A stretch of 23,857 nucleotides of DNA from an uncultured Collinsella sp. GTDB lineage: Bacteria; Actinomycetota; Coriobacteriia; Coriobacteriales; Coriobacteriaceae. Location of the stretch: assembly GCA_900552755.1 (NCBI GenBank), contig USAY01000016.1, positions 1-23,857 on the forward strand. Reading direction: 5' to 3'. The position numbers were made by a program, and so were the translations under genes. Shown piece after piece: positions 16,538 to 23,857 of the stretch. The notes under the pieces were generated by a model. That model did not search any database. It saw only the letters and a list, made by a program, of their open reading frames with translations, and was not told the DNA's origin. Each line of letters starts with the position of its first letter. Within the stretch, counting starts at the first letter, position 1.

Positions 16538-17489
16538 CATTGCGCTGGTCGACCATTGCGTACCTTAATGTGGTGTCTATTTTTTTATGGCCAAGGAGCA
16601 CCTGGACTTGTTCGATGGGCATTCCTTTGTCGATTGCCTTTGTGGCAAGCGTTCTTCTGAACTTATGAGGGTGGACCCTTCCTAAATCAAGCTCGCGCCC
16701 CAGTTTTCTAAGCAGCGCCTCGACGCCGCCAATTTGTAGCCTCTCGTGTGGCGCCTTGCTCGACACGAAGAGTGCTTCCGAGCTGTCCATTCGGGTTGAC
16801 AGGTAATTCTCGATATGGACTTTAGTCTTTGCGTCAAAATAGACGATGCGGTCCTTATTTCCCTTGCCGTGTACGATGCACTCACGATTGATGGTGTCGA
16901 CAGAGCTCCTGTCCAACGAGACAAGTTCGCCCACACGCATGCCCGTGGAGCGCAACAGGTCGATCAGGGCAAGGTTTCGGGGCGACCCGCAGTTATCACA
17001 AAGAATCTCAACGACTTCATCGCTATACGTTTCCTTAATGGGTTGTGGGGCCTTGACCCTTTTAATGCGTCTAACCGGACTCTTGATGATATGGTCTTCA
17101 TCTTCGAGCCATGAGTAGAAGCTTGAGATGATTCTTCGGACATTGTCGACGGTGACGCGACTGACGCCGGCTTTTTGCTGATAGTCGGAAAGATAGGACC
17201 TAATCTCTTCGGTTCCCAGGTCGCAGGCTGGCGTGTCGAACGATTCAAGCAGTTTATTAATGGTTGCTTCGTAGTAGGCGACAGTCCTATCCGAGCAACC
17301 TTCGAGGCGTTTCGCGGACAGAAAAAGATCGAGGAATGATTTGTTGTCACTGTCGCCGCTGTTCTCAGCTAACTGGTTTTCATCGAAAAGGCAGTGCGAT
17401 AAAACCTTTTTGAGCATGCGGTTCTGCTGCGTGGTCAGGTAGGGGAGCATGAGGCGGGTAATTTCTCTAGCCGTTTTCGTGAGATCCAT
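16506..17489 (-). CDS. Tyrosine recombinase, probable hsdS invertase
   Basis: The 327-residue protein has an N-terminal SAM-like core-binding domain (about 50-135) and a complete catalytic domain: Arg185 in STGMRVGEL, Lys209 in HGKGNKDR, His275 and Arg278 in HPHKFRR, His301 in LLGHKK, and nucleophile Tyr310 in TLRYAMV. It belongs with XerC/D-like recombinases, a group that includes enzymes inverting hsdS cassettes in other bacteria. Start ATG 17489 follows AAGGAAGG. Its end converges with hsdS2, overlapping it by 32 bases, and its stop codon touches the outer repeat. Lying just outside the repeats, it would stay fixed while the segment inverts. No excisionase or prophage structural genes are nearby, so an invertase is likelier than a phage integrase. 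Confidence 0.9.
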   Translation of the reverse strand: MDLTKTAREITRLMLPYLTTQQNRMLKKVLSHCLFDENQLAENSGDSDNKSFLDLFLSAKRLEGCSDRTVAYYEATINKLLESFDTPACDLGTEEIRSYLSDYQQKAGVSRVTVDNVRRIISSFYSWLEDEDHIIKSPVRRIKRVKAPQPIKETYSDEVVEILCDNCGSPRNLALIDLLRSTGMRVGELVSLDRSSVDTINRECIVHGKGNKDRIVYFDAKTKVHIENYLSTRMDSSEALFVSSKAPHERLQIGGVEALLRKLGRELDLGRVHPHKFRRTLATKAIDKGMPIEQVQVLLGHKKIDTTLRYAMVDQRNVKASHRRYLT

Positions 17490-17871
17490 GGTGGCGTCCT
17501 TCCTTGCGCGGTGGGTGGCGCTATTTCCCTTTGTTTACCCGTGCGTTATGGAAGGGATGCCGGGTGGCACTTCCGCTAGGCAGCGTCAAGGGGACCCGTG
17601 AAACCCTGCGCAGGCCTCTGCATCACTCCGGTGCGGCTTTGCCTGCAAAGCGAGATGTTCAGAAGCGTTTTCTTAGCGGGGGATGTCTTTCGGATTCTTT
17701 TGATGGGGATGTGGAAACACTGATGAAGTTTACGAATAGCGAGGTTGAGGGGTTCGCCTGTGCCCATCGCCTCTCGTGTGCGGATGGATGGTGCCGGTGG
17801 TTGTTTGAGACTGCAGTCGCGCCGACGGGATTGGTTGGGGTCGGTACAAGGCGAGCACGCCCCATGCCGTT
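17490..17871. other. Gap upstream of the recombinase, no certain gene
   Basis: A 124-codon plus-strand frame (17504-17878) is open but has no ribosome site and unconvincing residue composition, so I do not call it. GGAAG and CTTCC with inner TGCC/GGCA (about 17549-17573) form a weak hairpin. The stretch may be decayed accessory DNA and should hold the recombinase promoter. Confidence 0.35.
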
Positions 17872-18021
17872 ATGGTAGATGCATCTTTGTCGATAGAGCG
17901 CTCGATTAATCTACGCGGGAGCGCTGAGAAGATCTTCCAGCATCGGGTCTACCCCGGCGGCGACCATGCCCTCGATCAGGTGCTGGGCGTGGAACCGACC
18001 AACTGTCCATGCGATTTATGA
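17872..18021 (+). CDS. Possible 49-residue ORF or gene remnant
   Basis: ATG 17872 to TGA 18021 encodes a peptide containing INLRGSAEKIFQHRVYPGG and ending VEPTNCPCDL. The composition is protein-like, but there is no good ribosome site and I recognise no family. It overlaps the end of the opposite-strand gene by six bases. It could be the C-terminal remnant of a gene lost when accessory DNA came in. Confidence 0.25.
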   Translation: MVDASLSIERSINLRGSAEKIFQHRVYPGGDHALDQVLGVEPTNCPCDL

Positions 18022-18444
18022 AAGCGTCTGACAAGCGCGCTCCTTGATATCAAATGCAGCTTTGCTTAGAACGATTGCCTCTGCGATGTCGGCAAATTCG
18101 TCGTGATCTCCCCATGTCTTACAGGCTTGTATCATGCCCTGGTCGATAGCATCCATAACAAAGGTGCCGGATCCGTCCGCAACGCACACGCCGTCGGCGA
18201 AGAGTTTCCAGCTGGACGGCTCACGCGAGTCGTTTCTGGGCAGCTTAATCTGTAGTACGTGCGGGCCGCCAGCAGCACAGAGCTCTTCCTCGAGCACCTG
18301 CACCGTAAAGCGCATCTGGTGGGAGAGGCTGCTCTTGACCATGGCCGAGGCATAGCCGCTCGGCTCGTCCAGAAGATGCATTCGTTTTGGCTTGGTTGCC
18401 AGGTTGTGGAAGTTGCGCTCACTGCGCACGGAGAAATTGTCCAT
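18016..18444 (-). CDS. Hypothetical protein, 142 residues
   Basis: I do not recognise a family. The chosen ATG at 18444 follows AAAGGAG at five bases, much better than upstream in-frame starts, which would read through a hairpin region. The protein is soluble-looking, without signal peptide or membrane segment. It contains a basic N-terminus (NFHNLATKPKRMHLL), a likely beta-rich middle (MRFTVQVLEEEL, HVLQIKLP, WKLFADGVCVADGSGTFVMD) and a helical C-terminus. It stands alone on the minus strand between the recombinase and the second DUF4143 ATPase. The strong ribosome site and clean frame argue that it is a real gene; its role is unknown. Confidence 0.65.
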   Translation of the reverse strand: MDNFSVRSERNFHNLATKPKRMHLLDEPSGYASAMVKSSLSHQMRFTVQVLEEELCAAGGPHVLQIKLPRNDSREPSSWKLFADGVCVADGSGTFVMDAIDQGMIQACKTWGDHDEFADIAEAIVLSKAAFDIKERACQTLS

Positions 18445-18545
18445 ACGGACTCCTTTCATCGATGTTGGCAGGGCCACCGTGCCTCTTGGCCGGTTGGCGT
18501 CGGGATCGTGGAGCCAACTCTCTACCCCGACTCTGGATAAAACGC

Positions 18546-18562
18546 GCCCGCTCCTTGCGGGC
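18546..18562 (-). terminator. Small hairpin with T-run, minus strand
   Basis: GCCCGC and GCGGGC with a five-base loop are followed on the minus strand by GCGTTTTATCC. It lies about 100 bases before the 142-residue gene, so it could be a leader attenuator or end a short antisense transcript from the ATPase promoter region. Confidence 0.4.
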
Positions 18563-18591
18563 AAGAGAAAGTCTATCAACGTGTAAGGACA

Positions 18592-18639
18592 GAAATCAAG
18601 CGCCGCCTGCGAAATGACGTGCAAGCGGCGCTTGATTTC
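18592..18639. repeat. 15-bp perfect inverted repeat
   Basis: GAAATCAAGCGCCGC (18592-18606) and its exact reverse complement (18625-18639) enclose an 18-base centre. There is no T-run, so it is not a clear terminator. It sits between the leader of the 142-residue gene and the 33-bp iterated array, and may be a protein-binding site or a small dispersed palindrome. Confidence 0.75.
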
Positions 18640-18663
18640 GCCGGCTGCTGTTAGGCTTAAATT

Positions 18664-18779
18664 CGAAAAAGTGTCGAAATATCCCGTGTAAAAGTACGGA
18701 AAAGTGTCGTAATGCACACTTTAGAACTTCGAAAAAGTGTCGAAATGAGCACCTAACAACCGCGGAAAAGTGTATCCTA
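18664..18779 (+). repeat. Four iterated elements, exact 33-bp period, before the second DUF4143 ATPase
   Basis: The motif CGRAAAAGTGTCGWAAT begins at 18664, 18697, 18730 and, in a shortened form (CGGAAAAGTGTA), at 18763: exactly 33 bases apart. Units 1 and 3 are identical over 17 bases. The 16-base intervals between motifs share no obvious sequence. The last element merges with TATCCT (18773-18778), a possible -10, so the array occupies the promoter. Thirty-three bases is about three helical turns, placing all motifs on one DNA face. Confidence 0.88.
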
Positions 18780-18812
18780 GTGCTAAAACAGCACGTAATA
18801 AGGGATGCACTT

Positions 18813-20135
18813 ATGCTGCAGAGAAAAGCGAAAGCACAGTTTGAATCTTGGCTTGCCTCGTCGCCTAACAAGGCTCTTTTGGTCAAGGGCGCCCGACAGG
18901 TAGGAAAGTCATATCTGGTCAACGTCTTTGCAAACGAATCGTTCGAAAATGTCGTGACGTTCGACCTTATCGCCGACGCGTCCGTGCGTGATTCGTTTTT
19001 GGCGGCGAAAAGTGCGGATGACCTGCTTATGCGCATGTCTATCGCTGCGACGCAGCCGATGGTTGCGAACAAGACCGTCGTGGTTATCGACGAGGTGCAG
19101 CGATGCCCCAACGTGGTGACGTTTATCAAATACCTGGTCCAGCGCGGCGACTTTCGATACATCCTTACCGGATCGCTCCTTGGCGTTGAGCTCGAGGGCA
19201 TCGATTCCCTGCCGGTGGGGTATGTCGAGCAGGTCCAGATGTACCCGCTCGACTTTGAAGAGTTTTGCTGGGCAAATGGCGTTGGTGCCAGCGTGTTTGA
19301 CATGCTCAGGGGCTGTCTAAAGGATGAGGAGGAGCTCCCCGGCTACCTGTATGACCGCTTGCTCAATCTGTTCCATCAGTATGTGGTGGTGGGAGGCATG
19401 CCCGACGCGGTCAATTCCTTCTTGGCGACGCGCAATGTCGACGAGGTTCGAAACATCCACCGCGATCTTCACGCCCTGTATCGCGATGACATCGCAAAGT
19501 ACGCTCCGCCCGAGCTACGCTTGGTTATTCGCGATATCTATGATTTGATTCCCAGCGAGGCCGGTTCAAAAAACAAGCGATTCAAGCTGTCGTCGATTAG
19601 CGGTGTTAAGCGTTTTTCGCAGGTGACAGACCATTTTCTTTGGCTTTCGGAGGCGGGTGTTGCGCTTCCCGTGTATAACGTGACAGCTCCGGTAGCGCCT
19701 CTTTTAATGGGGGAGCAGCGAAATCTGTTTAAGCTGTTTTACTTGGACACCGGAATGCTCATGTCCTCATATTCCAAGAAGGTTGCCCAAGGAGTTTTTG
19801 ATGGAGAGGCAGAAGGCCCCTTTGGCATGAATATGGGGGCGGCATTCGAGGGCTTTGTCGCGCAAGAGCTCAAGGCCCACGGATTCAGATTGCGCTACTT
19901 TACGTCTAAAAAGGTCGGCGAGCTCGATTTTGTTGAGGAGACGCTCGATGGGGAAGTGCTTGCTATCGAGGTCAAATCGGGCAAGAGCTTTAAGTCCCAC
20001 GCGGCGCTCGATAACGCACTGGCAACGAAGGGCTACGGAATCGATCGCGCCCTGGTACTTGCGGAATGTAATCTTCACCGCGATGGTGACGTGCTGTATC
20101 TACCCATCTTTATGACAGGGCTTTTGGAGCCGTAA
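18813..20135 (+). CDS. AAA ATPase with DUF4143 C-terminus (second copy)
   Basis: The 440-residue protein has Walker A GARQVGKS at 26-33, Walker B VVVIDEVQRCPN near 89-100 and LTGSLLG near 118. After a long linker with YDRLLNLFHQYVVVGGMPD, the DUF4143 part carries GELDF near 369-373 and AIEVKSGKSFKSH near 384-396, the Asp and Glu-x-Lys of a PD-(D/E)xK-like fold. I choose ATG 18813 (AAGGGA upstream) over the GTG at 18780, which lies in the promoter array. It is a textbook member of a large family whose function is unknown, transcribed alone. Together with the ATPases at 3992 and 5569 it makes three related proteins within 17 kb, each behind a different iterated element. Confidence 0.9.
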   Translation: MLQRKAKAQFESWLASSPNKALLVKGARQVGKSYLVNVFANESFENVVTFDLIADASVRDSFLAAKSADDLLMRMSIAATQPMVANKTVVVIDEVQRCPNVVTFIKYLVQRGDFRYILTGSLLGVELEGIDSLPVGYVEQVQMYPLDFEEFCWANGVGASVFDMLRGCLKDEEELPGYLYDRLLNLFHQYVVVGGMPDAVNSFLATRNVDEVRNIHRDLHALYRDDIAKYAPPELRLVIRDIYDLIPSEAGSKNKRFKLSSISGVKRFSQVTDHFLWLSEAGVALPVYNVTAPVAPLLMGEQRNLFKLFYLDTGMLMSSYSKKVAQGVFDGEAEGPFGMNMGAAFEGFVAQELKAHGFRLRYFTSKKVGELDFVEETLDGEVLAIEVKSGKSFKSHAALDNALATKGYGIDRALVLAECNLHRDGDVLYLPIFMTGLLEP

Positions 20136-20172
20136 TGTGCCGCCGGCTCTTCCGGCCCTCCCTTAACCCTCG

Positions 20173-21162
20173 CTACTCGTCGTCCTCGTCGTTGGGGTCG
20201 CCCTTGAGGGTGTTGATGTCCAGGTACTGGTTATCGTCCTCTTTTTGCTGCGTTGCCGATTCGGACGCGGTGGGGCCGCGGAACAGCTGGAATCCTTCAA
20301 ACGCAATGACACCGAGCAGGGCAATGATAATGGCGATAAAGGCAACCTTGACTGCCTGCGGAAATTCCGAGAAACGCAGCGCCTTTTCCTCGGCGTAATA
20401 ATCGGCGAAGCGCTCTTCGCCCGTGCTTTTGGTATACGCCGGCGCGGACGCGGCCTCCGGGTCATATTCCGGTGTGGGCGTGGCAGCGTACGGATCGTTG
20501 AGATAATCGCTCGATGCGGTGCCATAATCCTCGGTCTCGATGCGACCGTTGTCAGCATAGCCATCGGAATAATCGGAATATGCCGTGCCGCCCTCATAGT
20601 CTGCGGCGCTCGTGTTGGTGGCAAAAAGCGGGTTAACTGGAACGTCGAGCGCCGGCATGCCGGTAGAGGTCTCATCCAGATCGGCTGCAGCCCAGGAATC
20701 GTAGGCAACCTGATGGGCAACGGGCTCATCGAGCCTTGCGACCGGAGGCTTGCGTGCCGCAGGAACAGGCAACTGCTGGGCGCTGTACATAACGGTGCTG
20801 TCGGCCGATTTGCCCTGCGTCGCTGCAGCGAGAAATGCCGCCGTCTCGGACGGGTCGCTTGCGGGGCGGGGAGCGGGCGTGGGCGCCGAAGTGGGTGCGG
20901 GCGTAGGCGCGGGCGTCGAAACAGGCGACTGCGCAGGAGTCGGCGCAGATACGGGCTCAGGCGCAAGTGCGGGATTGGGGCTTGACGGGCGAGCCCCGCC
21001 GCCGCCCATGAGTTCGTCGGCGGTCCACGGGCGATCATCCATCACGTCGTCAAGGCTCAGCGAAAACAGGTCGTCTTCACCCTCATCGAACATGCGGTGC
21101 ACATGTCCACCAATTGCCGGAATCAATCCGCGACCGGTGCATGATGCCTTGCTCAACGCCAT
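20173..21162 (-). CDS. Ala/Pro-rich single-pass membrane protein
   Basis: The 329-residue protein begins MALSKASCTGRGLIPAIGG after AAAGGA. The order is an acidic stretch (27-48), a Pro/Ala/Ser/Thr linker (about 58-104), a long low-complexity region rich in Tyr, Asp and Ala (about 170-255), one membrane helix (VKVAFIAIIIALLGVIAFEG, about 271-290) and an acidic 35-residue tail. No signal peptide is seen, so the N-terminal part is probably cytoplasmic with the short tail outside, though topology is not certain. I recognise no enzymatic domain. It resembles host-genome envelope-associated proteins more than the defence genes. It converges with the ATPase gene ending at 20135 and has a possible TATAAT at 21197-21202. 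Confidence 0.75.
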   Translation of the reverse strand: MALSKASCTGRGLIPAIGGHVHRMFDEGEDDLFSLSLDDVMDDRPWTADELMGGGGARPSSPNPALAPEPVSAPTPAQSPVSTPAPTPAPTSAPTPAPRPASDPSETAAFLAAATQGKSADSTVMYSAQQLPVPAARKPPVARLDEPVAHQVAYDSWAAADLDETSTGMPALDVPVNPLFATNTSAADYEGGTAYSDYSDGYADNGRIETEDYGTASSDYLNDPYAATPTPEYDPEAASAPAYTKSTGEERFADYYAEEKALRFSEFPQAVKVAFIAIIIALLGVIAFEGFQLFRGPTASESATQQKEDDNQYLDINTLKGDPNDEDDE

Positions 21163-21196
21163 TCTGTCCCATCCTTTCGAAATACTAATGACATCG

Positions 21197-21202
21197 ATTA
21201 TA
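21197..21202 (-). promoter_or_regulatory. Candidate -10 for the membrane-protein gene
   Basis: The minus strand reads TATAAT 34 bases before the ATG at 21162. No good -35 is visible at the normal distance. Confidence 0.4.
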
Positions 21203-21285
21203 TGGAACTTCCCAAGCGGCTCGGTCTCGGATTCGTGCTTTCCAGAACTCGCGCCCAAAAAGGGAGGGGCAATCCAGGCGAGTGC

Positions 21286-21939
21286 CTACTTGTCGCCGGC
21301 CGCCGCCTTGGCCTCATTGAGGTAGCTATAGAAGCTGTACTTGGAGATGCCAAAGAACTCGCAGGCGCGCTCACTCGACTTGGAAATGAGGAAGGCACCG
21401 CGACGGTCGAGGTAGCCAATGGCACGAATGCGCTCGTCTTTGGTCATGAGTGCCGCGGGCTTGCCCACAAACTGCTCGCACTCGTGCAGCAGGTCCTCGA
21501 GCAGGTCGCCGATGTTCTTGGTAATGGGCTCGGGCTCGGTATAGCCCGTGCCGCCGGTGCCAGTAAAGGCATCGAGCGAACGCTCAAAAGCCTTCATAAG
21601 CGTAATGTCAAAGTTGATGCCCAAAATGCCGACGGGTTTGCCCTCATCGTTGCGGATAAAGATCGTCGACGATTTGAGCAGCTTACCGTCGGTGGTTTTA
21701 GTGAGGTACGGCTCGCGGTCGTGTACGTCGGTGGCGCCTTCGTGCATGGACTCAAACACGATATGGCTGGGGCCGTCACCCAGTTTGCGCCCGCTGACGT
21801 GGCCGTTTTCGATCACTACGATGGAGTGGTCCACGTCCTCGGTCTCCAGATCGTGGACGACGACTTCGCAGTTGGGGCCAAATTGGAGCGCCAGACCGTG
21901 TGCGAGGCGCTTGTAAAACTCAATCTGTGCGGGGGTCAT
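21286..21939 (-). CDS. YheO/DauR-type PAS-HTH transcriptional regulator
   Basis: The 217-residue protein has an N-terminal YheO-like PAS domain (about 5-115) with VVVHDLETEDVDHSIVVIENGHVSGR and GILGINFDIT, the usual family landmarks, then a C-terminal helix-turn-helix (about 165-212) ending SERACEFFGISKYSFYSYLNE. Start ATG 21939 has AGGAAGG upstream. Regulators of this type often sit beside amino-acid degradation genes; DauR, for example, controls D-arginine use. It is divergent from ygeX across 277 bases, which makes control of ygeX-ygeY its likely job. The PAS domain may sense diaminopropionate or a purine-derived metabolite, but the ligand cannot be read from sequence. Confidence 0.88.
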   Translation of the reverse strand: MTPAQIEFYKRLAHGLALQFGPNCEVVVHDLETEDVDHSIVVIENGHVSGRKLGDGPSHIVFESMHEGATDVHDREPYLTKTTDGKLLKSSTIFIRNDEGKPVGILGINFDITLMKAFERSLDAFTGTGGTGYTEPEPITKNIGDLLEDLLHECEQFVGKPAALMTKDERIRAIGYLDRRGAFLISKSSERACEFFGISKYSFYSYLNEAKAAAGDK

Positions 21940-22216
21940 GGGTACCTTCCTAAAAATTAGTTTGGGCTCACTGTGCCATAAACCACACATGACCGCAAAC
22001 AAATCCATCAACAAGGCAATTCATGACCGTTCGGCGGCGAAAAAGTACCGATTACGGCAACAAACAATTCGTTAGATATACCAATCAAAAAGTGTGATAG
22101 AACATTACTAACAAACTTTTTGTTTGGCATCCACATAAAAGTTCAGTCGTGTGAATGGGATCGGGCTGAAACGCGTATGCGGGGGCCGGCAAGAGAGGAC
22201 TTAAGGAGTTCACCGT
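21940..22216. promoter_or_regulatory. Divergent control region between regulator and ygeX
   Basis: This AT-richer 277-base stretch separates two divergent starts. A small palindrome CAAAC TTTTT GTTTG (22112-22126) and related ACAAAC/CAAACAA motifs near 21996 and 22063 are candidate operator sites. ygeX has a strong ribosome site AAGGAG eight bases before its ATG. I do not see a clear -35/-10 pair. Confidence 0.5.
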
Positions 22217-23431
22217 ATGGCCGATAAGATCCAGTGGGCGGGCAACACGATGCCCAAGAGCGATGACAAGCACTTGGGAATCATGAGCCTCGACCACGTG
22301 AAGAAGGCCCGCGCCTTCCACCAGTCGTTCCCTCAATATACCGTCACCCCGCTTGCCCGCCTGGACGGTCAGGCTGCGCGCTTGGGTCTGTCCAACCTGT
22401 GCGTTAAGGACGAGAGCTATCGCTTTGGCCTCAACGCCTTTAAGGTTCTGGGCGGATCGTTTGCCATGGCCAACTACATTGCCGACGAGACCGGCAAGGA
22501 CGTTGCCGAGTGCACCTTCGATTACCTGACCTCCGATCAGCTTGCCAAGGACTTTGGCCAGGCCACCTTCTTTACCGCTACCGACGGCAATCATGGCCGC
22601 GGCGTGGCATGGGCTGCCAACAAGCTGGGCCAGAAGGCCGTCGTTCACATGCCCAAGGGTTCCACCAAGCCCCGCTTCGATAACATCGCCGCCGAGGGCG
22701 CAACGGTGACCATCGAAGAGGTCAACTACGACGAGTGCGTGCGCATGGCCGCCGCCGAGGCCGACGCCTGCGAGCGCGGCGTCATCGTTCAGGACACCGC
22801 CTGGGAGGGCTACGAGAAGATCCCGTCTTGGATCATGGAGGGCTACGGCACCATGGCTTCCGAGGCTGCCGAGCAGCTGCGCGAGATGGCCATCAACCGC
22901 CCGACGCACGTGTTTGTCCAGGCTGGCGTGGGTTCGCTCGCCGGCGCCGTGGTGGGCTACTTCACCAACCTGTATCCCGATAACCCGCCCACCTTCGTCG
23001 TGGTCGAGTGCGCTCCGGCCGCCTGCCTGTACAAGGGCGCTGCCGCCGGCGACGGCGATCCGCGTATCGTGGACGGTGACATGCCCTCCATCATGGCCGG
23101 TCTGTGCTGCGGCGAGCCCAACATCCTGGGCTGGGATATCCTGCGCAACCATGCCACCGCCTTCGTGTCCTGCCCCGACTGGGTCACCGCTCGCGGCATG
23201 CGCACCCTGGGCGCCCCCGAGAAGGGCGACCCGCGCGTCATCTCCGGCGAGTCCGGCGCGGTGACCACTGGCCTGGTCGAGACCCTCATGCTCGATCCTG
23301 AGTACGCCGAGCTCAAAGAGCTCATCGGCCTGGATAAGACGAGCTCCGTGCTCTGCTTCTCCACGGAAGGTGACACCGATCCGGATCAGTACCGTCGCAT
23401 CGTCTGGGAAGGCGAATACCCCACTTGCTAA
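22217..23431 (+). CDS. ygeX: 2,3-diaminopropionate ammonia-lyase
   Basis: The 404-residue fold-type II PLP enzyme splits 2,3-diaminopropionate to pyruvate and ammonia. The PLP lysine is Lys76 in GLNAFKVLGG (Lys77 in E. coli YgeX). TATDGNHGRGVAWAA holds the substrate-binding segment, and VQAGVGSLAGAVVGY forms the phosphate-binding glycine loop. Length and motifs match the family throughout. It acts in the cytoplasm. ygeY follows after 74 bases, as in the ygeW-ygeX-ygeY cluster of E. coli and gut anaerobes, where these genes are tied to uric acid and purine breakdown. The regulator lies divergently upstream. No anomalies are seen. Confidence 0.95.
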   Translation: MADKIQWAGNTMPKSDDKHLGIMSLDHVKKARAFHQSFPQYTVTPLARLDGQAARLGLSNLCVKDESYRFGLNAFKVLGGSFAMANYIADETGKDVAECTFDYLTSDQLAKDFGQATFFTATDGNHGRGVAWAANKLGQKAVVHMPKGSTKPRFDNIAAEGATVTIEEVNYDECVRMAAAEADACERGVIVQDTAWEGYEKIPSWIMEGYGTMASEAAEQLREMAINRPTHVFVQAGVGSLAGAVVGYFTNLYPDNPPTFVVVECAPAACLYKGAAAGDGDPRIVDGDMPSIMAGLCCGEPNILGWDILRNHATAFVSCPDWVTARGMRTLGAPEKGDPRVISGESGAVTTGLVETLMLDPEYAELKELIGLDKTSSVLCFSTEGDTDPDQYRRIVWEGEYPTC

Positions 23432-23438
23432 TCGTTGG

Positions 23439-23465
23439 GGCGGAGTAAATAGGTATCGCTCCGCC
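23439..23465 (+). other. Hairpin between ygeX and ygeY
   Basis: GGCGGAG (23439-23445) pairs with CTCCGCC (23459-23465) around a 13-base loop and has no T-run. It may stabilise the ygeX message or tune expression of ygeY; ygeY probably remains in the operon. Confidence 0.5.
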
Positions 23466-23505
23466 ACCTCACAGGTAGATTCCTTAGTTTGAAAGGTTAT
23501 GAACA

Positions 23506-23857
23506 ATGGCTAAAGAACTCGATTTCGACGCTATCAAGGCTGCTGCTGAGTCCCATCGTGCTGATATGACTCGCTTCCTGCGCGCCATGATCTCTCACCC
23601 CTCTGAGTCCTGCGAGGAGGGTGAGGTCGTCGCTTGCATTAAGGCCGAGATGGAGAGCCTTGGCTATGACGAGGTCAAGGTCGACGGCCTGGGTAACGTC
23701 ATGGGCTTTATGGGCGAGGGCGACAAGATCATCGCCATCGACTCCCATATCGACACCGTCGGCATCGGCAACATCGAGAACTGGGACGCCGATCCCTATG
23801 AGGGCTACGAGACCGACGAGATCATCTACGGCCGCGGCGGCTCCGACCAGGAGGGCG
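23506..23857 (+). CDS. ygeY: YgeY-type M20 family hydrolase (partial, 5' end)
   Basis: Only the first 117 residues are in the window. The M20 metallopeptidase signature IIAIDSHIDTVG gives the metal ligand His81 and following Asp83, and YGRGGSDQEG holds the next ligand Asp114 and a following Glu. The family is often named putative selenium-metabolism hydrolase and is related to ArgE/DapE; it probably hydrolyses an amide in the purine/diaminopropionate route, substrate unproven. ATG 23506 follows GAAAGG. The gene continues past the right edge, and ygeW or carbamate kinase genes may follow there. Confidence 0.9.
   Translation, partial: MAKELDFDAIKAAAESHRADMTRFLRAMISHPSESCEEGEVVACIKAEMESLGYDEVKVDGLGNVMGFMGEGDKIIAIDSHIDTVGIGNIENWDADPYEGYETDEIIYGRGGSDQEG

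Noticed and set aside
16506..17489. Prophage or integrative element integrase
   Set aside because: No phage structural, excision or conjugation genes, no tRNA and no flanking att-like direct repeats seen; its position against the hsdS repeats favours an invertase.
17504..17878. 124-codon plus-strand open frame
   Set aside because: No ribosome site, unconvincing composition and no recognisable domain; may be remnant DNA.
18664..18779. CRISPR-like array (17-base repeats, 16-base spacers)
   Set aside because: Repeats and spacers are too short, only four units, no cas genes, and the array sits in a promoter; iterons fit better.
22085..23506. 473-codon open frame antisense to ygeX
   Set aside because: Shadow of the conserved ygeX gene; composition rich in Ala, Gly, His and Val and no ribosome site.

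Overview
This window reads as chromosomal DNA of a high-GC anaerobic gut actinobacterium of the class Coriobacteriia, most likely Collinsella. That assignment rests on base composition, codon use and the look of the proteins, not on a database match. It has three parts: catabolic genes at both ends and a mobile, defence-like accessory block of about 16 kb between them.

Left end (1-3757): the tail of a YgfK-type iron-sulfur oxidoreductase, a ferredoxin with four 4Fe-4S motifs, and a fused molybdenum hydroxylase of the XdhD type, closed by a strong intrinsic terminator. Right end (21286-23857): a YheO/DauR-type regulator divergent from ygeX (2,3-diaminopropionate ammonia-lyase) and the start of ygeY. 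ygfK, xdhD, ygeX and ygeY belong to the gene set linked with anaerobic purine/uric acid breakdown in gut bacteria, so the two ends are probably one metabolic locus that the accessory block separates.

Middle (3761-20135): three ATPases of the AAA/DUF234 and AAA/DUF4143 type, each with a PD-(D/E)xK-like C-terminus and each preceded by its own short element at exactly regular spacing; a frameshifted DEDDh exonuclease; a complete type I restriction-modification locus; a tyrosine recombinase; and a small unknown protein. The R-M operon reads leftward as hsdM2-hsdM1-hsdS1-hsdR with overlapping or nearly abutting genes. A second hsdS reads rightward from the same divergent intergenic region and ends against the convergent recombinase. 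The two hsdS genes share exact inverted repeats (22 bp in the middle, 17 bp near the 3' end) built on the core AAATC(AC/GA)AATTT, and a further 12-bp core lies just before hsdS2. This looks like a phase-variable specificity switch whose invertible segment carries both hsdM genes as well as the hsdS parts.

Between the accessory block and the ygeX side lies an alanine/proline-rich single-pass membrane protein of unknown role (20173-21162).
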